64,000 nt of DNA from CBFDBF01 sp050293315 (GCA_050293315.1 JBNKMS010000018.1:1-64000), one strand, 5' to 3'. Positions 55,235 through 63,542 are shown, numbered from the stretch's first letter. Numbers and translations: made by a program. The notes: a model not told the origin generated them from the letters alone.

Positions 55235-55265
55235 AGACGATCGACAAAAAATGCGTCGACCGTCT
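55235..55265 (-). terminator. Attenuator-like hairpin between pstS and pstC
   Basis: Minus strand: AGACGGTCGAC and GTCGATCGTCT form an 11-bp stem with one mismatch around GCATTTTTT, followed by TTTTCC. A partial terminator after pstS would give more binding protein than permease, as expected for ABC uptake systems. Confidence 0.6.
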
Positions 55266-55277
55266 TATGGATACAAC

Positions 55278-56318
55278 TTACATCTTCAGGTTAGCGGCGA
55301 CCTTTGCATCCTTGGCATACTTGGCACGCTCTTCCTTAGGCATCGGGATCAGACCCTTCTCGGTCAGATATCCTTCGTCACCCCAGGTCTTCTCGCTGGT
55401 AAAGGCAGACACATACTCCTTGATACCAGGTACTTTGCCGATGTGGGCGACCTTTACGTAGAAGAACAGAGGACGGGAAACCGGATACTTGCCAGAGGCA
55501 ATGGCGTCAAACTCTGGTGCCACGCCATCGATCAGGGCGCCCTGGATCTTGTCCGCATTCTGGTCCAGATAGCTGAAACCGAAGATGCCCAGAGCATCAG
55601 GATTAGCTTCCAGCTTCTGTACGATCAGGTTGTCGTTCTCGCCCGCTTCGACATAAGGGCCATCCTCACGCACGGTGTGACAGGCCGCCTTGTAGGCCTT
55701 CTTGTCTTCCTTCTTCATGGCCTTGATCCAATCGATCTGCTTGCAGCCGCCTTCCATTGCCAGTTCGGCAAAGGCGTCTCTGGTACCAGATGTCGGAGGA
55801 GGACCAAGCACCTCGATCTTTATGTTAGGCAGAGAAGCGTTAACGTCTTTCCAGGTCTGGTAAGGATTCGGTACCAGCTTGTGGCTGCCATCAGCGGCGG
55901 GGACATCCTTGGCCAAGGCCAGGTAGATGTCCTTACGGGACAGCTTGAGCTGCTCGGCCTTCTTGGAGTTGGCGACTGCGATACCGTCGTATCCGATCTT
56001 CACCTCAAGAATGGCGTTTACACCGTTCTTCTGGCAGGTATCGAACTCACTCTTTTTGATGCGACGTGAGGCGTTGGTGATGTCCGGATGTTCAACGCCG
56101 ACACCGGCGCAGAACAGTTTCATACCGCCACCGGAACCGGTTGACTCGATCTTCGGGGTCTTGAATTTGGTGGTCTTACCGAACTTCTCTGCAACCACGG
56201 TAGCAAACGGGTATACGGTGGAAGAACCGACTATGTTGATGTTGTCCCTTGACGCTGCAAGGCCTGATGCCGAGAAGCTGACCGCGAGCGCGGTCAAAAG
56301 TAGCTGTTTTCTGTTCAC
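55278..56318 (-). CDS. pstS: Phosphate-binding protein PstS
   Basis: 346 aa periplasmic binding protein with a signal peptide ending LAAS. Ligand-loop sequences are visible: GSSTVYPFA, ESTGSGGGMKLFCAG and PPTSGTRDAF. This is the phosphate type with the GSGGG loop. Start GTG at 56318 with GGAG six bases upstream. Preceded by four PhoB half-sites. Confidence 0.95.
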   Translation of the reverse strand: MNRKQLLLTALAVSFSASGLAASRDNINIVGSSTVYPFATVVAEKFGKTTKFKTPKIESTGSGGGMKLFCAGVGVEHPDITNASRRIKKSEFDTCQKNGVNAILEVKIGYDGIAVANSKKAEQLKLSRKDIYLALAKDVPAADGSHKLVPNPYQTWKDVNASLPNIKIEVLGPPPTSGTRDAFAELAMEGGCKQIDWIKAMKKEDKKAYKAACHTVREDGPYVEAGENDNLIVQKLEANPDALGIFGFSYLDQNADKIQGALIDGVAPEFDAIASGKYPVSRPLFFYVKVAHIGKVPGIKEYVSAFTSEKTWGDEGYLTEKGLIPMPKEERAKYAKDAKVAANLKM

Positions 56319-56351
56319 TGTTTTCTCCAGTCATGGTTAATAACTGGATCA

Positions 56352-56407
56352 ATTATGGAAGCGCATTGTGACAGGATTGTGATTGAACTATTACAGTTCC
56401 ATTACAC
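56352..56407 (-). promoter_or_regulatory. Four-half-site PhoB array and -10 box of pstS
   Basis: On the minus strand GTGTAAT (56407-56401), CTGTAAT (56396-56390), CAATCAC (56385-56379) and CTGTCAC (56374-56368) recur at exactly 11-bp steps, then 10 bases and CATAAT (56357-56352). This is the standard PhoB-activated layout, in which the PhoB box replaces -35. Confidence 0.85.
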
Positions 56408-56435
56408 TGTTAAGCAGTAAATATCGTCCATGCCA

Positions 56436-57524
56436 TCAAGCATATTGCGTCATGGGAAAGCAGCAACTGAATGTGCTGCCATGACCAGGGCGGCTGGTTA
56501 TTTGCAATTCACTTCCATGCCCCAGCAGTACGTGTTTGACGATGGCCAGACCCAGACCGGTGCCGCCACTACCGCGGGAACGCCCCACGTCTACCCGATA
56601 AAAGCGTTCGGTAAGACGCGGGATATGCTCCTGGTCGATACCTATGCCGCTATCCGTCACTGAGAAACACGCCCCTTCTTCCTCATGCCACCAGCGGATG
56701 TGGATGGCCCCACCTGCCGGTGTGTACCTCACTGCATTTGAGACCAGATTGGAGAAGGCGCTGTCGATCTCGGAGAAGACACCGACAAACGATGTCTCCC
56801 CATCTATCTCAAGTGTAATATTATGCTTCTTGCTCCCACTCAAGGTGATCGCCTCATCCTTAATGGCGCTAAGCAGGGTGCGCACATCAAACCGCTCGAG
56901 CGTGCGTTTATCCCGCTCCGATTCCAGACGGGAGATGAGCAGCAGATCCTCAACTATCCGCTGCATGCGGGTGGATTGCTGATACATCTGCTCGATGATC
57001 GGCTGCCACTGGTTCAGACCTTCATCCCTGCTGTGGATCATGCTCTCCAGATAACCATGAACCACCGTCAGCGGCGTGCGCATCTCGTGGGATACGTTGG
57101 CCACGAAATCGCTGCGTATGGTCTCCAACTGCGCCAGTCGGGTGATGTCTCTGGCCTGCAACAACAACTTGCCCTTGCCAAACGGAACCATACGCACTTC
57201 CAGGGTGATAGCGTCATTCAGTGGCGCCGGTATCTGAATAGGCTGGGTAAAATCACCCGCATCCAGGTAGGCGTGAAACACCGGATCTTTGAGCAGTTTG
57301 CGAATATGTTTACCGCGACAGTTGCCGCGTTCAAACCCAAGACTCTTATCCGCCTTATCGTTCCACCACTGCACGGCCCGATCACTGTCCAGCACCACCG
57401 TAGCGTCAGGCAGAGCGGATGTAGACTCCCTAAACTCAGAGAGGATCTTGCCTATCTTGCGTTTGCGCTTCCGATGCTTTTGCCTGAGCTGGGAGAGCTC
57501 TTTTTCATATTTATCCTGGCCCAT
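56436..57524 (-). CDS. phoR: PhoR histidine kinase lacking membrane helices
   Basis: 362 aa. PAS domain (about 33-130, LPDATVVLDSDRAVQWWN), dimerisation domain with FVANVSHEMRTPLTV (His146), HATPase domain with NAVRYTP, DSGIGID and GTGLGLAIVKH. It aligns with E. coli PhoR from about residue 75; the two N-terminal membrane helices and the linker are missing. There is no room for them: phoB stops only 5 bases before this ATG. The basic start (RQKHRKRKRKIGK) may hold it near membrane or PhoU/PstB. Probably a soluble PhoR. Confidence 0.9.
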   Translation of the reverse strand: MGQDKYEKELSQLRQKHRKRKRKIGKILSEFRESTSALPDATVVLDSDRAVQWWNDKADKSLGFERGNCRGKHIRKLLKDPVFHAYLDAGDFTQPIQIPAPLNDAITLEVRMVPFGKGKLLLQARDITRLAQLETIRSDFVANVSHEMRTPLTVVHGYLESMIHSRDEGLNQWQPIIEQMYQQSTRMQRIVEDLLLISRLESERDKRTLERFDVRTLLSAIKDEAITLSGSKKHNITLEIDGETSFVGVFSEIDSAFSNLVSNAVRYTPAGGAIHIRWWHEEEGACFSVTDSGIGIDQEHIPRLTERFYRVDVGRSRGSGGTGLGLAIVKHVLLGHGSELQITSRPGHGSTFSCCFPMTQYA

Positions 57525-57529
57525 ATAAG

Positions 57530-58213
57530 CTACCCGGAGAAACGGTACCCCGCGCCGCGCACGGTTTGAATCATGCCGTCTATGCCATGGGGCTCCAGGG
57601 CCATGCGCAGTCTCCTGATGTGCACATCGACGGTTCGTTCTTCGATAAACACATTGGTACCCCAGACCCGATCCAGCAGACGGGTCCGGCTATAGACCTT
57701 ATCCGGGTGGGTCATGAAAAAGTGCAGCAGTTTGAATTCCGTAGGACCGAGAGAGATCTCATGGCCTGCAAACTCAACCCGATGCGAAGCCGGGTTCAGG
57801 ATTAGCTCACCCGCCTCTATAACCTCTTCTGTGACATCCGGGGATACGCGACGCAAAATAACCTTGATGCGCGCCATCAGCTCACGGGGTGAGAAGGGTT
57901 TGGTAACATAATCCTCCACCCCGGACTCAAGGCCGCGCACCTTATCGTCCTCTTCGCCGCGCGCGGTAAGCATGATGACCGGTATCTCGCGTGTCAGATC
58001 GTTGCCTTTCAGTTCACGGGTCAACTCGATGCCGCTCATCTCAGGAAGCATCCAATCCATAAGGATCAGATCCGGCGGCGTCTCTGCCACCATACGGCGC
58101 GCATCCACCGCGTCCTTCGCCCCGAGGCAGTCATAATCTGCCTTATTCAGGGCAAAACAGATCATGTCCCGGACCGGGGCCTCGTCTTCAACTACCAGTA
58201 TTTTTGCTGCCAT
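57530..58213 (-). CDS. phoB: Phosphate regulon response regulator PhoB
   Basis: 227 aa from ATG at 58213 (MAAKILVVEDEAPVRD). Receiver domain with phosphoacceptor Asp53 (LILMDWMLPEMSG), then an OmpR-type winged helix ending TVRGAGYRFSG. It activates the Pho regulon through direct repeats like those seen at four places here, and is probably autoregulated through the site at 58304-58321. Confidence 0.95.
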   Translation of the reverse strand: MAAKILVVEDEAPVRDMICFALNKADYDCLGAKDAVDARRMVAETPPDLILMDWMLPEMSGIELTRELKGNDLTREIPVIMLTARGEEDDKVRGLESGVEDYVTKPFSPRELMARIKVILRRVSPDVTEEVIEAGELILNPASHRVEFAGHEISLGPTEFKLLHFFMTHPDKVYSRTRLLDRVWGTNVFIEERTVDVHIRRLRMALEPHGIDGMIQTVRGAGYRFSG

Positions 58214-58303
58214 AAATGTAAACACCATACATAGCCAATGTTGATCAAAACCCAAAAAAACCATGGGTTTTAACGTTTATGGCAGATATGAGAACAGATC
58301 TGT

Positions 58304-58321
58304 GTTACAGGTTTATGACGG
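58304..58321 (-). promoter_or_regulatory. PhoB site upstream of phoB
   Basis: Minus strand CCGTCAT (58321-58315), AAAC, CTGTAAC (58310-58304): a good two-half-site PhoB box at 11-bp spacing, about 90 bases before the phoB start. The -10 box is not clear. Confidence 0.65.
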
Positions 58322-58346
58322 TCGTGCGGAGAGAATAAAACAGAAA

Positions 58347-58384
58347 AGGCAAGTTGGCCTGCCACAAACAGCCCAACTTGCCTT
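58347..58384 (-). terminator. Terminator of the DUF2782 gene
   Basis: A 12-base arm AAGGCAAGTTGG and its near complement, then TTTTCTGTTTTATT on the minus strand. It separates the DUF2782 gene from phoB. Confidence 0.75.
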
Positions 58385-58410
58385 ATTTTGTCCAGGAAAC
58401 TGGAATTATT

Positions 58411-58749
58411 TTACCAGCTAAACAACACCCACTGGGGGACGGAGATGTTGTGAATATCGTTGACCTTGGCGTCCAGCTGGCCGTCGCCATCGGAATCGAT
58501 GAAATAGTATGGAGGTCCGGCCTCCGGCACCACCTTCACCATGTAGACATGGCCGTTGACGCTGTAACTATGCACGGTCCCCTTGTCGGTCTCCCTAATG
58601 GTTACTTCCGGCTCCAGCACCTCTCCACTCTGAACCTGAGGAGGAAGTTTCGGCGGCCCCGGCAGCGGTTGTAGATCACCCTTTTCCTCCGCCATGGCAA
58701 GCATGGGGAGTGCAAGCAACAGAGAGAGGGCAAGCAAGCTTTTCTTCAT
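58411..58749 (-). CDS. DUF2782 exported protein
   Basis: 112 aa from the ATG at 58749 (MKKSLLALSLLLALPMLAMA, a clean signal peptide), then a proline-rich stretch and the DUF2782 core (ITxxGxVHSYSVNGHVYMVKVVPEAGPPYYFIDSDGDGQLD, seen in parts). Periplasmic. Function is not known for the family, which is common in gammaproteobacteria. The frame extends 20 codons upstream without family match. Confidence 0.8.
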   Translation of the reverse strand: MKKSLLALSLLLALPMLAMAEEKGDLQPLPGPPKLPPQVQSGEVLEPEVTIRETDKGTVHSYSVNGHVYMVKVVPEAGPPYYFIDSDGDGQLDAKVNDIHNISVPQWVLFSW

Positions 58750-58843
58750 AGTATTTCCTTTATTCATCTTCTCTTTTGCCCGGCGGACCATAGGGTCGAT
58801 ACCAGACATAAGTGGTTTGTTCTATTTATACACCTGTATCTTA

Positions 58844-59566
58844 TTACAGTTCTAGCAGAATTTCCTTCTCCTTGGCAGATGGCTCGAATCCGCGGGCCTC
58901 ATAATGGGCAAATATAGCATCCACCACCTCCGCCGGCTCTTCGCAGACGGTGATCAGATCCAGGTCCTCCGGGCTAATGGTCCCCTCCTCGCACAGGGTG
59001 TTTACGAACCAATCCATCAGGCCGCTCCAGAACTCCCCATTCACCAGGATGATGGGGATGCGCCTGGTCTTCCCGGTCTGGACCAGGGTCAGGATCTCCG
59101 CAAACTCATCCAGGGTGCCGAACCCGCCCGGCAGCACCACATAGGCCGATGCGTATTTTACAAACATCACCTTACGGGAAAAGAAGTGGCGGAAATGCAG
59201 GGTAACGTCCTGATAATCGTTGTCGGACTGCTCATGGGGCAGTTGGATATTCAGTCCGATACTCTGGGATTTCCCCATAAATCCACCCTTGTTCACCGCC
59301 TCCATGATCCCCGGTCCGCCACCGCTGATCACGGCAAAGCCGCTGTCGGACAACAGACGGGCTATCTCCTCCGCCTTCTGGTAATTTGGATGATCACGAT
59401 GGGTCCTGGCCGAACCGAAGATGCTGACCGCGGGCCAGATCGGGGCCAGACGCTCAAACCCCTCCACGAACTCGGCCATGATCTGGAATATACGCCAGGA
59501 TTCACCGGTGAGATGGCCGTTTTGTCTCATCTGATCCGTGGATCGTCTGTTATGTTCATTATTCAT
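58844..59566 (-). CDS. LOG-family protein (TIGR00730 Rossmann fold)
   Basis: 240 aa with the family signature PGGFGTLDE (146-154) and SGGGPGIMEAVNKGG. Plant LOG and several bacterial members release free bases from nucleoside monophosphates (phosphoribohydrolase); older labels say lysine decarboxylase. The exact substrate is unknown. It stands alone, divergent from rep. Confidence 0.85.
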   Translation of the reverse strand: MNNEHNRRSTDQMRQNGHLTGESWRIFQIMAEFVEGFERLAPIWPAVSIFGSARTHRDHPNYQKAEEIARLLSDSGFAVISGGGPGIMEAVNKGGFMGKSQSIGLNIQLPHEQSDNDYQDVTLHFRHFFSRKVMFVKYASAYVVLPGGFGTLDEFAEILTLVQTGKTRRIPIILVNGEFWSGLMDWFVNTLCEEGTISPEDLDLITVCEEPAEVVDAIFAHYEARGFEPSAKEKEILLEL

Positions 59567-59779
59567 GTTCTACCTATCTCACACATCAGGCCATTCGTAG
59601 GAGCCAGCTCCTGCGGGCGATTTAATTTAGTTGGTCTTTTCTTACGCCCAGATGGCCGGGCTCATGCGAATTATGACAAAAGCTCCTGCCAGTTGCCATT
59701 TCCCGGAATGATGTGTGTTGATAGTTCGCCTGGGATCGGCATAATACTGCGCCTTTAACCATAACAGAAGCCATCCCTC

Positions 59780-61789
59780 ATGCCCGCACTCAATCCCAGA
59801 CAAAAAGAGGCCGTCAGCTATCTCGACACTCCGCTTCTGGTTCTGGCTGGGGCCGGTTCAGGCAAGACCCGGGTGATCACCGAGAAGATCGTCCATCTGA
59901 TCAAGGGGTGCGGCCTGGAGCCGCGCCAGATCACCGCAGTGACCTTCACCAACAAGGCCGCACGGGAGATGCGCTCCCGCGTGAGCAGGATGCTCAAAGG
60001 CAAGGCCGCTGCAGGCATCCATATCTCCACCTTCCACACCCTGGGCCTGAATATCATCCGCCGCGAGATCAAGGCCCTGGGCTTCAAACCCGGTTTTACC
60101 ATATTCGACGACCAGGACACGGATAATCTGCTGAAGGAACTGCTGCGTCAGGACAATATCGATGACAGCCTGCTGTCGGCCCTGCGCTGGCGCATCTCCG
60201 ACTGGAAAAACTCCATGCTCAGCCCGGAACAGGCCCTGGAGGCGGCGGAAGACAAGATGGAGCGGCGCGGCGCCATGCTCTACGAGATCTATCAACGCAG
60301 CCTGCGCGCCTACAACGCGGTGGATTTTGATGACCTGATCCTGCTGCCCACCATCCTGTTCCAGCAACACCCGGATGTACTGGAGCGCTGGCAGAACCTT
60401 ATCCGCTATATGCTGGTAGACGAATACCAGGACACCAATGCCAGTCAGTACCAGTTGGTCAAGCAGTTGGTTGGTGTGCGTCAGGCCCTGACCGTAGTGG
60501 GAGATGACGACCAGTCCATCTACGCCTGGCGCGGGGCCAGACCGGAGAATCTGGCCAAGCTGAAGGAAGATTTTCCCCGTCTCAAGCTGATCAAGCTGGA
60601 ACAGAACTACCGCTCCAGCGGGCGCATACTGCACGCGGCCAACCAGCTCATCTCCAACAACCCCCACGTATTCGAGAAGCGGCTCTGGAGCGAACTGGGT
60701 CCGGGTGACCAGATCAGATTCATCCAGTGCAAAAACGACCTGCACGAGACAGAGACCGTGCTGTCCGAGATCATGGCCAGGACCGTAAACGGGACGGCCA
60801 AATATGGCGACTTCGCCATCCTCTATCGCGGCAACCACCAGGCCCGGCCGTTTGAGACCGCCCTGCGCCAGCACCAGATCCCCTATTTCCTCAGTGGCGG
60901 CACCTCCTTCTTCAGCCGCGCCGAGATCAAGGATGTGATGGCATACCTGAGGCTGCTGGCCAATCCGAACGACGATGCGGCCTTCCTGCGCATCATCAAC
61001 ACCCCGCGGCGCGAGATCGGTCCCACCACCCTGGAGAAGCTGGGCGGTTACGCCACCGGACGCGGCATAGGGCTGCTGGAGGCCTGCGATGAGATGGGAC
61101 TGCAGCAGACCCTGAGCGGAAAACCGTTGGAACGGGTGCGGGAGTTCTCCAACTGGATTACCGGGTTCCAGCGTCGCGCGGAAGAGGATCATCCGGTGGA
61201 GACGGTGCGCCAACTGCTCAAGGATATCGATTACGAGGACTGGCTCTACGAAAAGAGCTCCAGCGACAGCGTGGCCGAGTACCGCATGGAGAATGTAAAC
61301 GAACTGGTCAAATGGATCGAGAACCTGCACCGCAGTGAGCACGCCGGCGAAACCCTGCCCGAGATCATAGGCCACCTAGCCCTGCAGGATATGCTGGAAC
61401 AGCAGGACGAAGACGAGGGCGGCGACCGGGTACACATGATGACCCTGCATGCCGCCAAGGGGCTGGAGTTCCCCCACGTATTCCTGGTGGGCATGGAAGA
61501 GGAACTGCTCCCCCACCGCAGCAGTATCGAAGAGGACAATATCGAAGAGGAGCGCCGTCTGGCCTATGTGGGGATCACCCGCGCCCAGCGCAGCCTCACC
61601 ATGACCATGGCCAGCAAGCGCAAGCGTTTCGGTGAGGTCATCGAATGCCTGCCAAGCCGCTTTCTGGAAGAGCTACCGCAGGAAGACCTGAAGATGGAAG
61701 GCGGAAAACACCAACTCTCAGCCGAAGAGAAACAGGAGAGAGGCACCTCCCATCTGGCCAGCATGCGCGCCCTCCTGGGCGAAGGCTAG
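59780..61789 (+). CDS. rep: ATP-dependent DNA helicase Rep
   Basis: 669 aa UvrD/Rep-type SF1A helicase: Walker A AGAGSGKT (23-30), VDEYQDTNASQY (motif II), DDDQSIYAWRGA, EQNYRSSGRI, TLHAAKGLEFPHVFLVG, and RLAYVGITRAQ. The length fits Rep rather than UvrD (about 720). Rep helps forks pass protein barriers. Confidence 0.94.
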   Translation: MPALNPRQKEAVSYLDTPLLVLAGAGSGKTRVITEKIVHLIKGCGLEPRQITAVTFTNKAAREMRSRVSRMLKGKAAAGIHISTFHTLGLNIIRREIKALGFKPGFTIFDDQDTDNLLKELLRQDNIDDSLLSALRWRISDWKNSMLSPEQALEAAEDKMERRGAMLYEIYQRSLRAYNAVDFDDLILLPTILFQQHPDVLERWQNLIRYMLVDEYQDTNASQYQLVKQLVGVRQALTVVGDDDQSIYAWRGARPENLAKLKEDFPRLKLIKLEQNYRSSGRILHAANQLISNNPHVFEKRLWSELGPGDQIRFIQCKNDLHETETVLSEIMARTVNGTAKYGDFAILYRGNHQARPFETALRQHQIPYFLSGGTSFFSRAEIKDVMAYLRLLANPNDDAAFLRIINTPRREIGPTTLEKLGGYATGRGIGLLEACDEMGLQQTLSGKPLERVREFSNWITGFQRRAEEDHPVETVRQLLKDIDYEDWLYEKSSSDSVAEYRMENVNELVKWIENLHRSEHAGETLPEIIGHLALQDMLEQQDEDEGGDRVHMMTLHAAKGLEFPHVFLVGMEEELLPHRSSIEEDNIEEERRLAYVGITRAQRSLTMTMASKRKRFGEVIECLPSRFLEELPQEDLKMEGGKHQLSAEEKQERGTSHLASMRALLGEG

Positions 61790-61793
61790 GCAC

Positions 61794-61828
61794 AAAAAAA
61801 GACGGGGCCAGATGGCCCCGTCTCTTCT
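61794..61828 (-). terminator. Terminator between rep and the cytochrome gene
   Basis: GACGGGGCC loop AGAT GGCCCCGTC (61801-61822). On the minus strand it is followed by a seven-T run, so it mainly ends the cytochrome transcript; on the plus strand the tail is weaker. Confidence 0.85.
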
Positions 61829-61847
61829 CAAATCACCAGGGTAACCC

Positions 61848-62348
61848 TTACAGGGAAAGCACCCACTGGACGATGGTCTTGATCTCTTCGTCGGTCGCAG
61901 CGGCCTGCGGAGGCATCGGGATCTGACCCCAGGTACCGACGCCACCGGCCTTCACCTTCTTGACCAGGGTATCCAGGGCACCGGCATCACCCTTGTACTT
62001 TGCCGCCACCTCTTTATAGGCGGGACCTACCACCTTGGTATCGAGCTGATGGCAGGCCAGACAACCCTTGGCCGTGGCCATGGCCTGAGGATCTTCCCCT
62101 GCGGCAGTGGCAGGAAGGTTGTTGACCGCCTCAGCTACCGCGGCTTCGCTGGCGTCAGCAGCAGGAGCGGCCTGCTCTGCCACGGCAGGAGCTGCAGCCT
62201 GACCGGCAACATCGACCTGACCAATCGGCTTGATACGCTCCAACACATCTGCGCGATCCTCAGCGGCAAAAACAGGATTAGCCACAATCATCGCTACTGT
62301 CATTACAGTTGCAACACCCTTGAAACAGGAAACTATTCTATTACCCAC
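61848..62348 (-). CDS. Cytochrome c5-like monoheme protein
   Basis: 166 aa exported protein: signal peptide (VATVMTVAMIVANPVFAAE), an alanine-rich linker (about 46-82), then a class I cytochrome c with heme motif CLACH (96-100) and axial Met in IPMPPQ (about 144). The domain is of the c5/c-551 type. The Ala/Pro/Glu linker suggests a tethered or flexible electron carrier. Start GTG at 62348 with a strong GGAGG upstream. The partner oxidase or reductase is not in the window. Confidence 0.9.
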   Translation of the reverse strand: MGNRIVSCFKGVATVMTVAMIVANPVFAAEDRADVLERIKPIGQVDVAGQAAAPAVAEQAAPAADASEAAVAEAVNNLPATAAGEDPQAMATAKGCLACHQLDTKVVGPAYKEVAAKYKGDAGALDTLVKKVKAGGVGTWGQIPMPPQAAATDEEIKTIVQWVLSL

Positions 62349-62580
62349 TGCCTATACCTCCAGTATTAAAATATCTCTTCGCCAAATCGCGTCAGTATAA
62401 CTACAGACCGGTAAAATATCGACTGGGATCAATAAATTCGGCCCCCAATCAGGCCTTTAATTACTACAATAATCTTTAGATTCCTTACTTTTTCCGCGGA
62501 TAGGTCCAACAGCTACTCAAAAGAAATATGCACCTACAAGTTGGATATATAGACTGCAGAAATGTATTATTAGCACTGCT

Positions 62581-62604
62581 GGGGACGCATTTAAATGCGT
62601 CCCC
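62581..62604. repeat. Perfect 24-bp palindrome, copy 1
   Basis: GGGGACGCATTT followed directly by its reverse complement. An identical palindrome is at 62891-62914, so the whole tRNA-Arg locus is bracketed. This is a REP-like palindrome. The rest of 62349-62612 shows only AT-rich DNA without a credible gene. Confidence 0.7.
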
Positions 62605-62628
62605 AAGCTGTGAGTAGCAACCAGTTAT

Positions 62629-62647
62629 GCGCCTGTAGCTCAGTAGG
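62629..62647 (+). pseudogene. 5' fragment of tRNA-Arg (19 nt)
   Basis: Identical to the first 19 bases of the complete tRNA at 62805 and broken at the same D-loop GG as the tRNA-Ile2 fragment, then GTGAGGGC. Confidence 0.85.
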
Positions 62648-62788
62648 GTGAGGGCGCTAAGAAAAAGGTCCAGTGGACCTTTTTTAGCCCGAACGCCCGC
62701 GAGCTTGCGAGTGGGCCGGGGAAGCGGAGAAGCCGCGTGAGTGTCGCCCGGCGACCCGAAGGGTAGCTCGAGGACCACGGTTTCACTA
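62646..62788 (+). mobile_element. Structured hairpin module, copy B, inserted upstream of tRNA-Arg
   Basis: GGGTGAG (62646-62652), GCTAA pairing with TTAGC around hairpin AAAAAGGTCC loop AGT GGACCTTTTT (62662-62684), CGAACGCCCG (62690-62699), then further GC-rich hairpins to about 62770. The first part follows the same plan as copies A, C and D, without the GACC/GCAG linkers; the second part is different. Confidence 0.6.
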
Positions 62789-62804
62789 AGTAGCAACCAG
62801 TTAT

Positions 62805-62881
62805 GCGCCTGTAGCTCAGTAGGATAGAGTGTCGCCCTCCGAAGGCGAAGGTCACAGGTTCGACTCCTGTCAGGCGCGCCA
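62805..62881 (+). tRNA. tRNA-Arg (anticodon CCG)
   Basis: 77 nt with encoded CCA. The acceptor stem GCGCCTG pairs with CAGGCGC, discriminator G; the anticodon loop CTCCGAA gives CCG, reading CGG codons. TTCGACT in the T-loop. A terminator follows. Confidence 0.95.
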
Positions 62882-62890
62882 TACACAAAA

Positions 62891-62920
62891 GGGGACGCAT
62901 TTAAATGCGTCCCCTTTTTT
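62891..62920 (+). terminator. Palindrome copy 2, acting as tRNA-Arg terminator
   Basis: GGGGACGCATTT and its complement (62891-62914), then a run of six T. Same palindrome as at 62581, here in terminator position ten bases past the tRNA. Confidence 0.75.
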
Positions 62921-63026
62921 AATCTTTATCACAACTTTAAAAGTAACTTTCTGGTAATCTTGCTGCAAATAAATCACATGCATTACTTACCCGATACTCC
63001 CATGTATGGAACAGTGAGTCGATATT

Positions 63027-63491
63027 ATGGCTAGTGAAAAACAAACACCCTGTTACGTCTGTTGGTTCCTTACTATCTCGCTGGCTATCGTTGCCGGCAC
63101 TTTACTTACAGATGCAATAAGAGATGGAATCGCTTATGTCTCTTTCGACCAAATTTCCAATAGGATTGCCGTTAATACCAACAGAGTGAGTTCTAGTGAA
63201 ACCAAAGCGCCGCAACTTCCAAAAATTGAAACACCTAAAAGAGAACTTCCAACTGTAAAACTCTCACCTAAAGAAGATACAAAAGAAGAAACACCTGAAA
63301 GCAACGCATTTATAAAAGTCTTACCTGATAAAAAATCAGATAAAGATAATACACCTAAAGAAGAGATGCCTGGATACCAAACCTCGCTCGAAATATGCAA
63401 CTTCTGGAAAAAAACATATAAGGAAGAGCCTACAAAGCAAAATGGCGCATACATGGAAGCCGCATGCAATAGGTTGAAGACTTATCAATAG
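63027..63491 (+). CDS. Unrecognised single-helix membrane protein
   Basis: 154 aa, not recognised. One N-terminal membrane helix (about 9-32, CWFLTISLAIVAGTLLTDAI), then a charged, Lys/Glu/Pro/Thr-rich linker (about 60-120) with repeated short phrases such as KEDTKEETPE and KEEMPG, then a small C-terminal part with two cysteines (ICNFWKK, ACNRL). The outer part probably faces the periplasm. The gene is clearly more AT-rich than its neighbours, which hints at transfer. Real coding is likely but not certain. Confidence 0.55.
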   Translation: MASEKQTPCYVCWFLTISLAIVAGTLLTDAIRDGIAYVSFDQISNRIAVNTNRVSSSETKAPQLPKIETPKRELPTVKLSPKEDTKEETPESNAFIKVLPDKKSDKDNTPKEEMPGYQTSLEICNFWKKTYKEEPTKQNGAYMEAACNRLKTYQ

Positions 63492-63542
63492 AGATTTAGG
63501 GGCAGTGTTGTAAAAAAGGGCGCTGTCGCCGTTACACTAAAC

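Larger units (their letters stand above)
62613..62823 (+). repeat. 35-bp direct repeat bracketing the insert upstream of tRNA-Arg
   Basis: 62613-62647 and 62789-62823 are identical over 35 bases: 16 bases of upstream sequence plus the first 19 of the tRNA. Period 176 bases. Confidence 0.88.

Noticed and set aside
59858..61375. 505-aa minus-strand open frame
   Set aside because: Lies wholly antisense to rep, which has all helicase motifs; long antisense frames are common in GC-rich genes.
62485..62886. Minus-strand frame of 133 aa starting MYGAPDRSRTCDLRLRR
   Set aside because: It reads through tRNA-Arg(CCG) and its fragment on the wrong strand; the SRTCDLRLRR phrase is the well-known false product of antisense tRNA translation.
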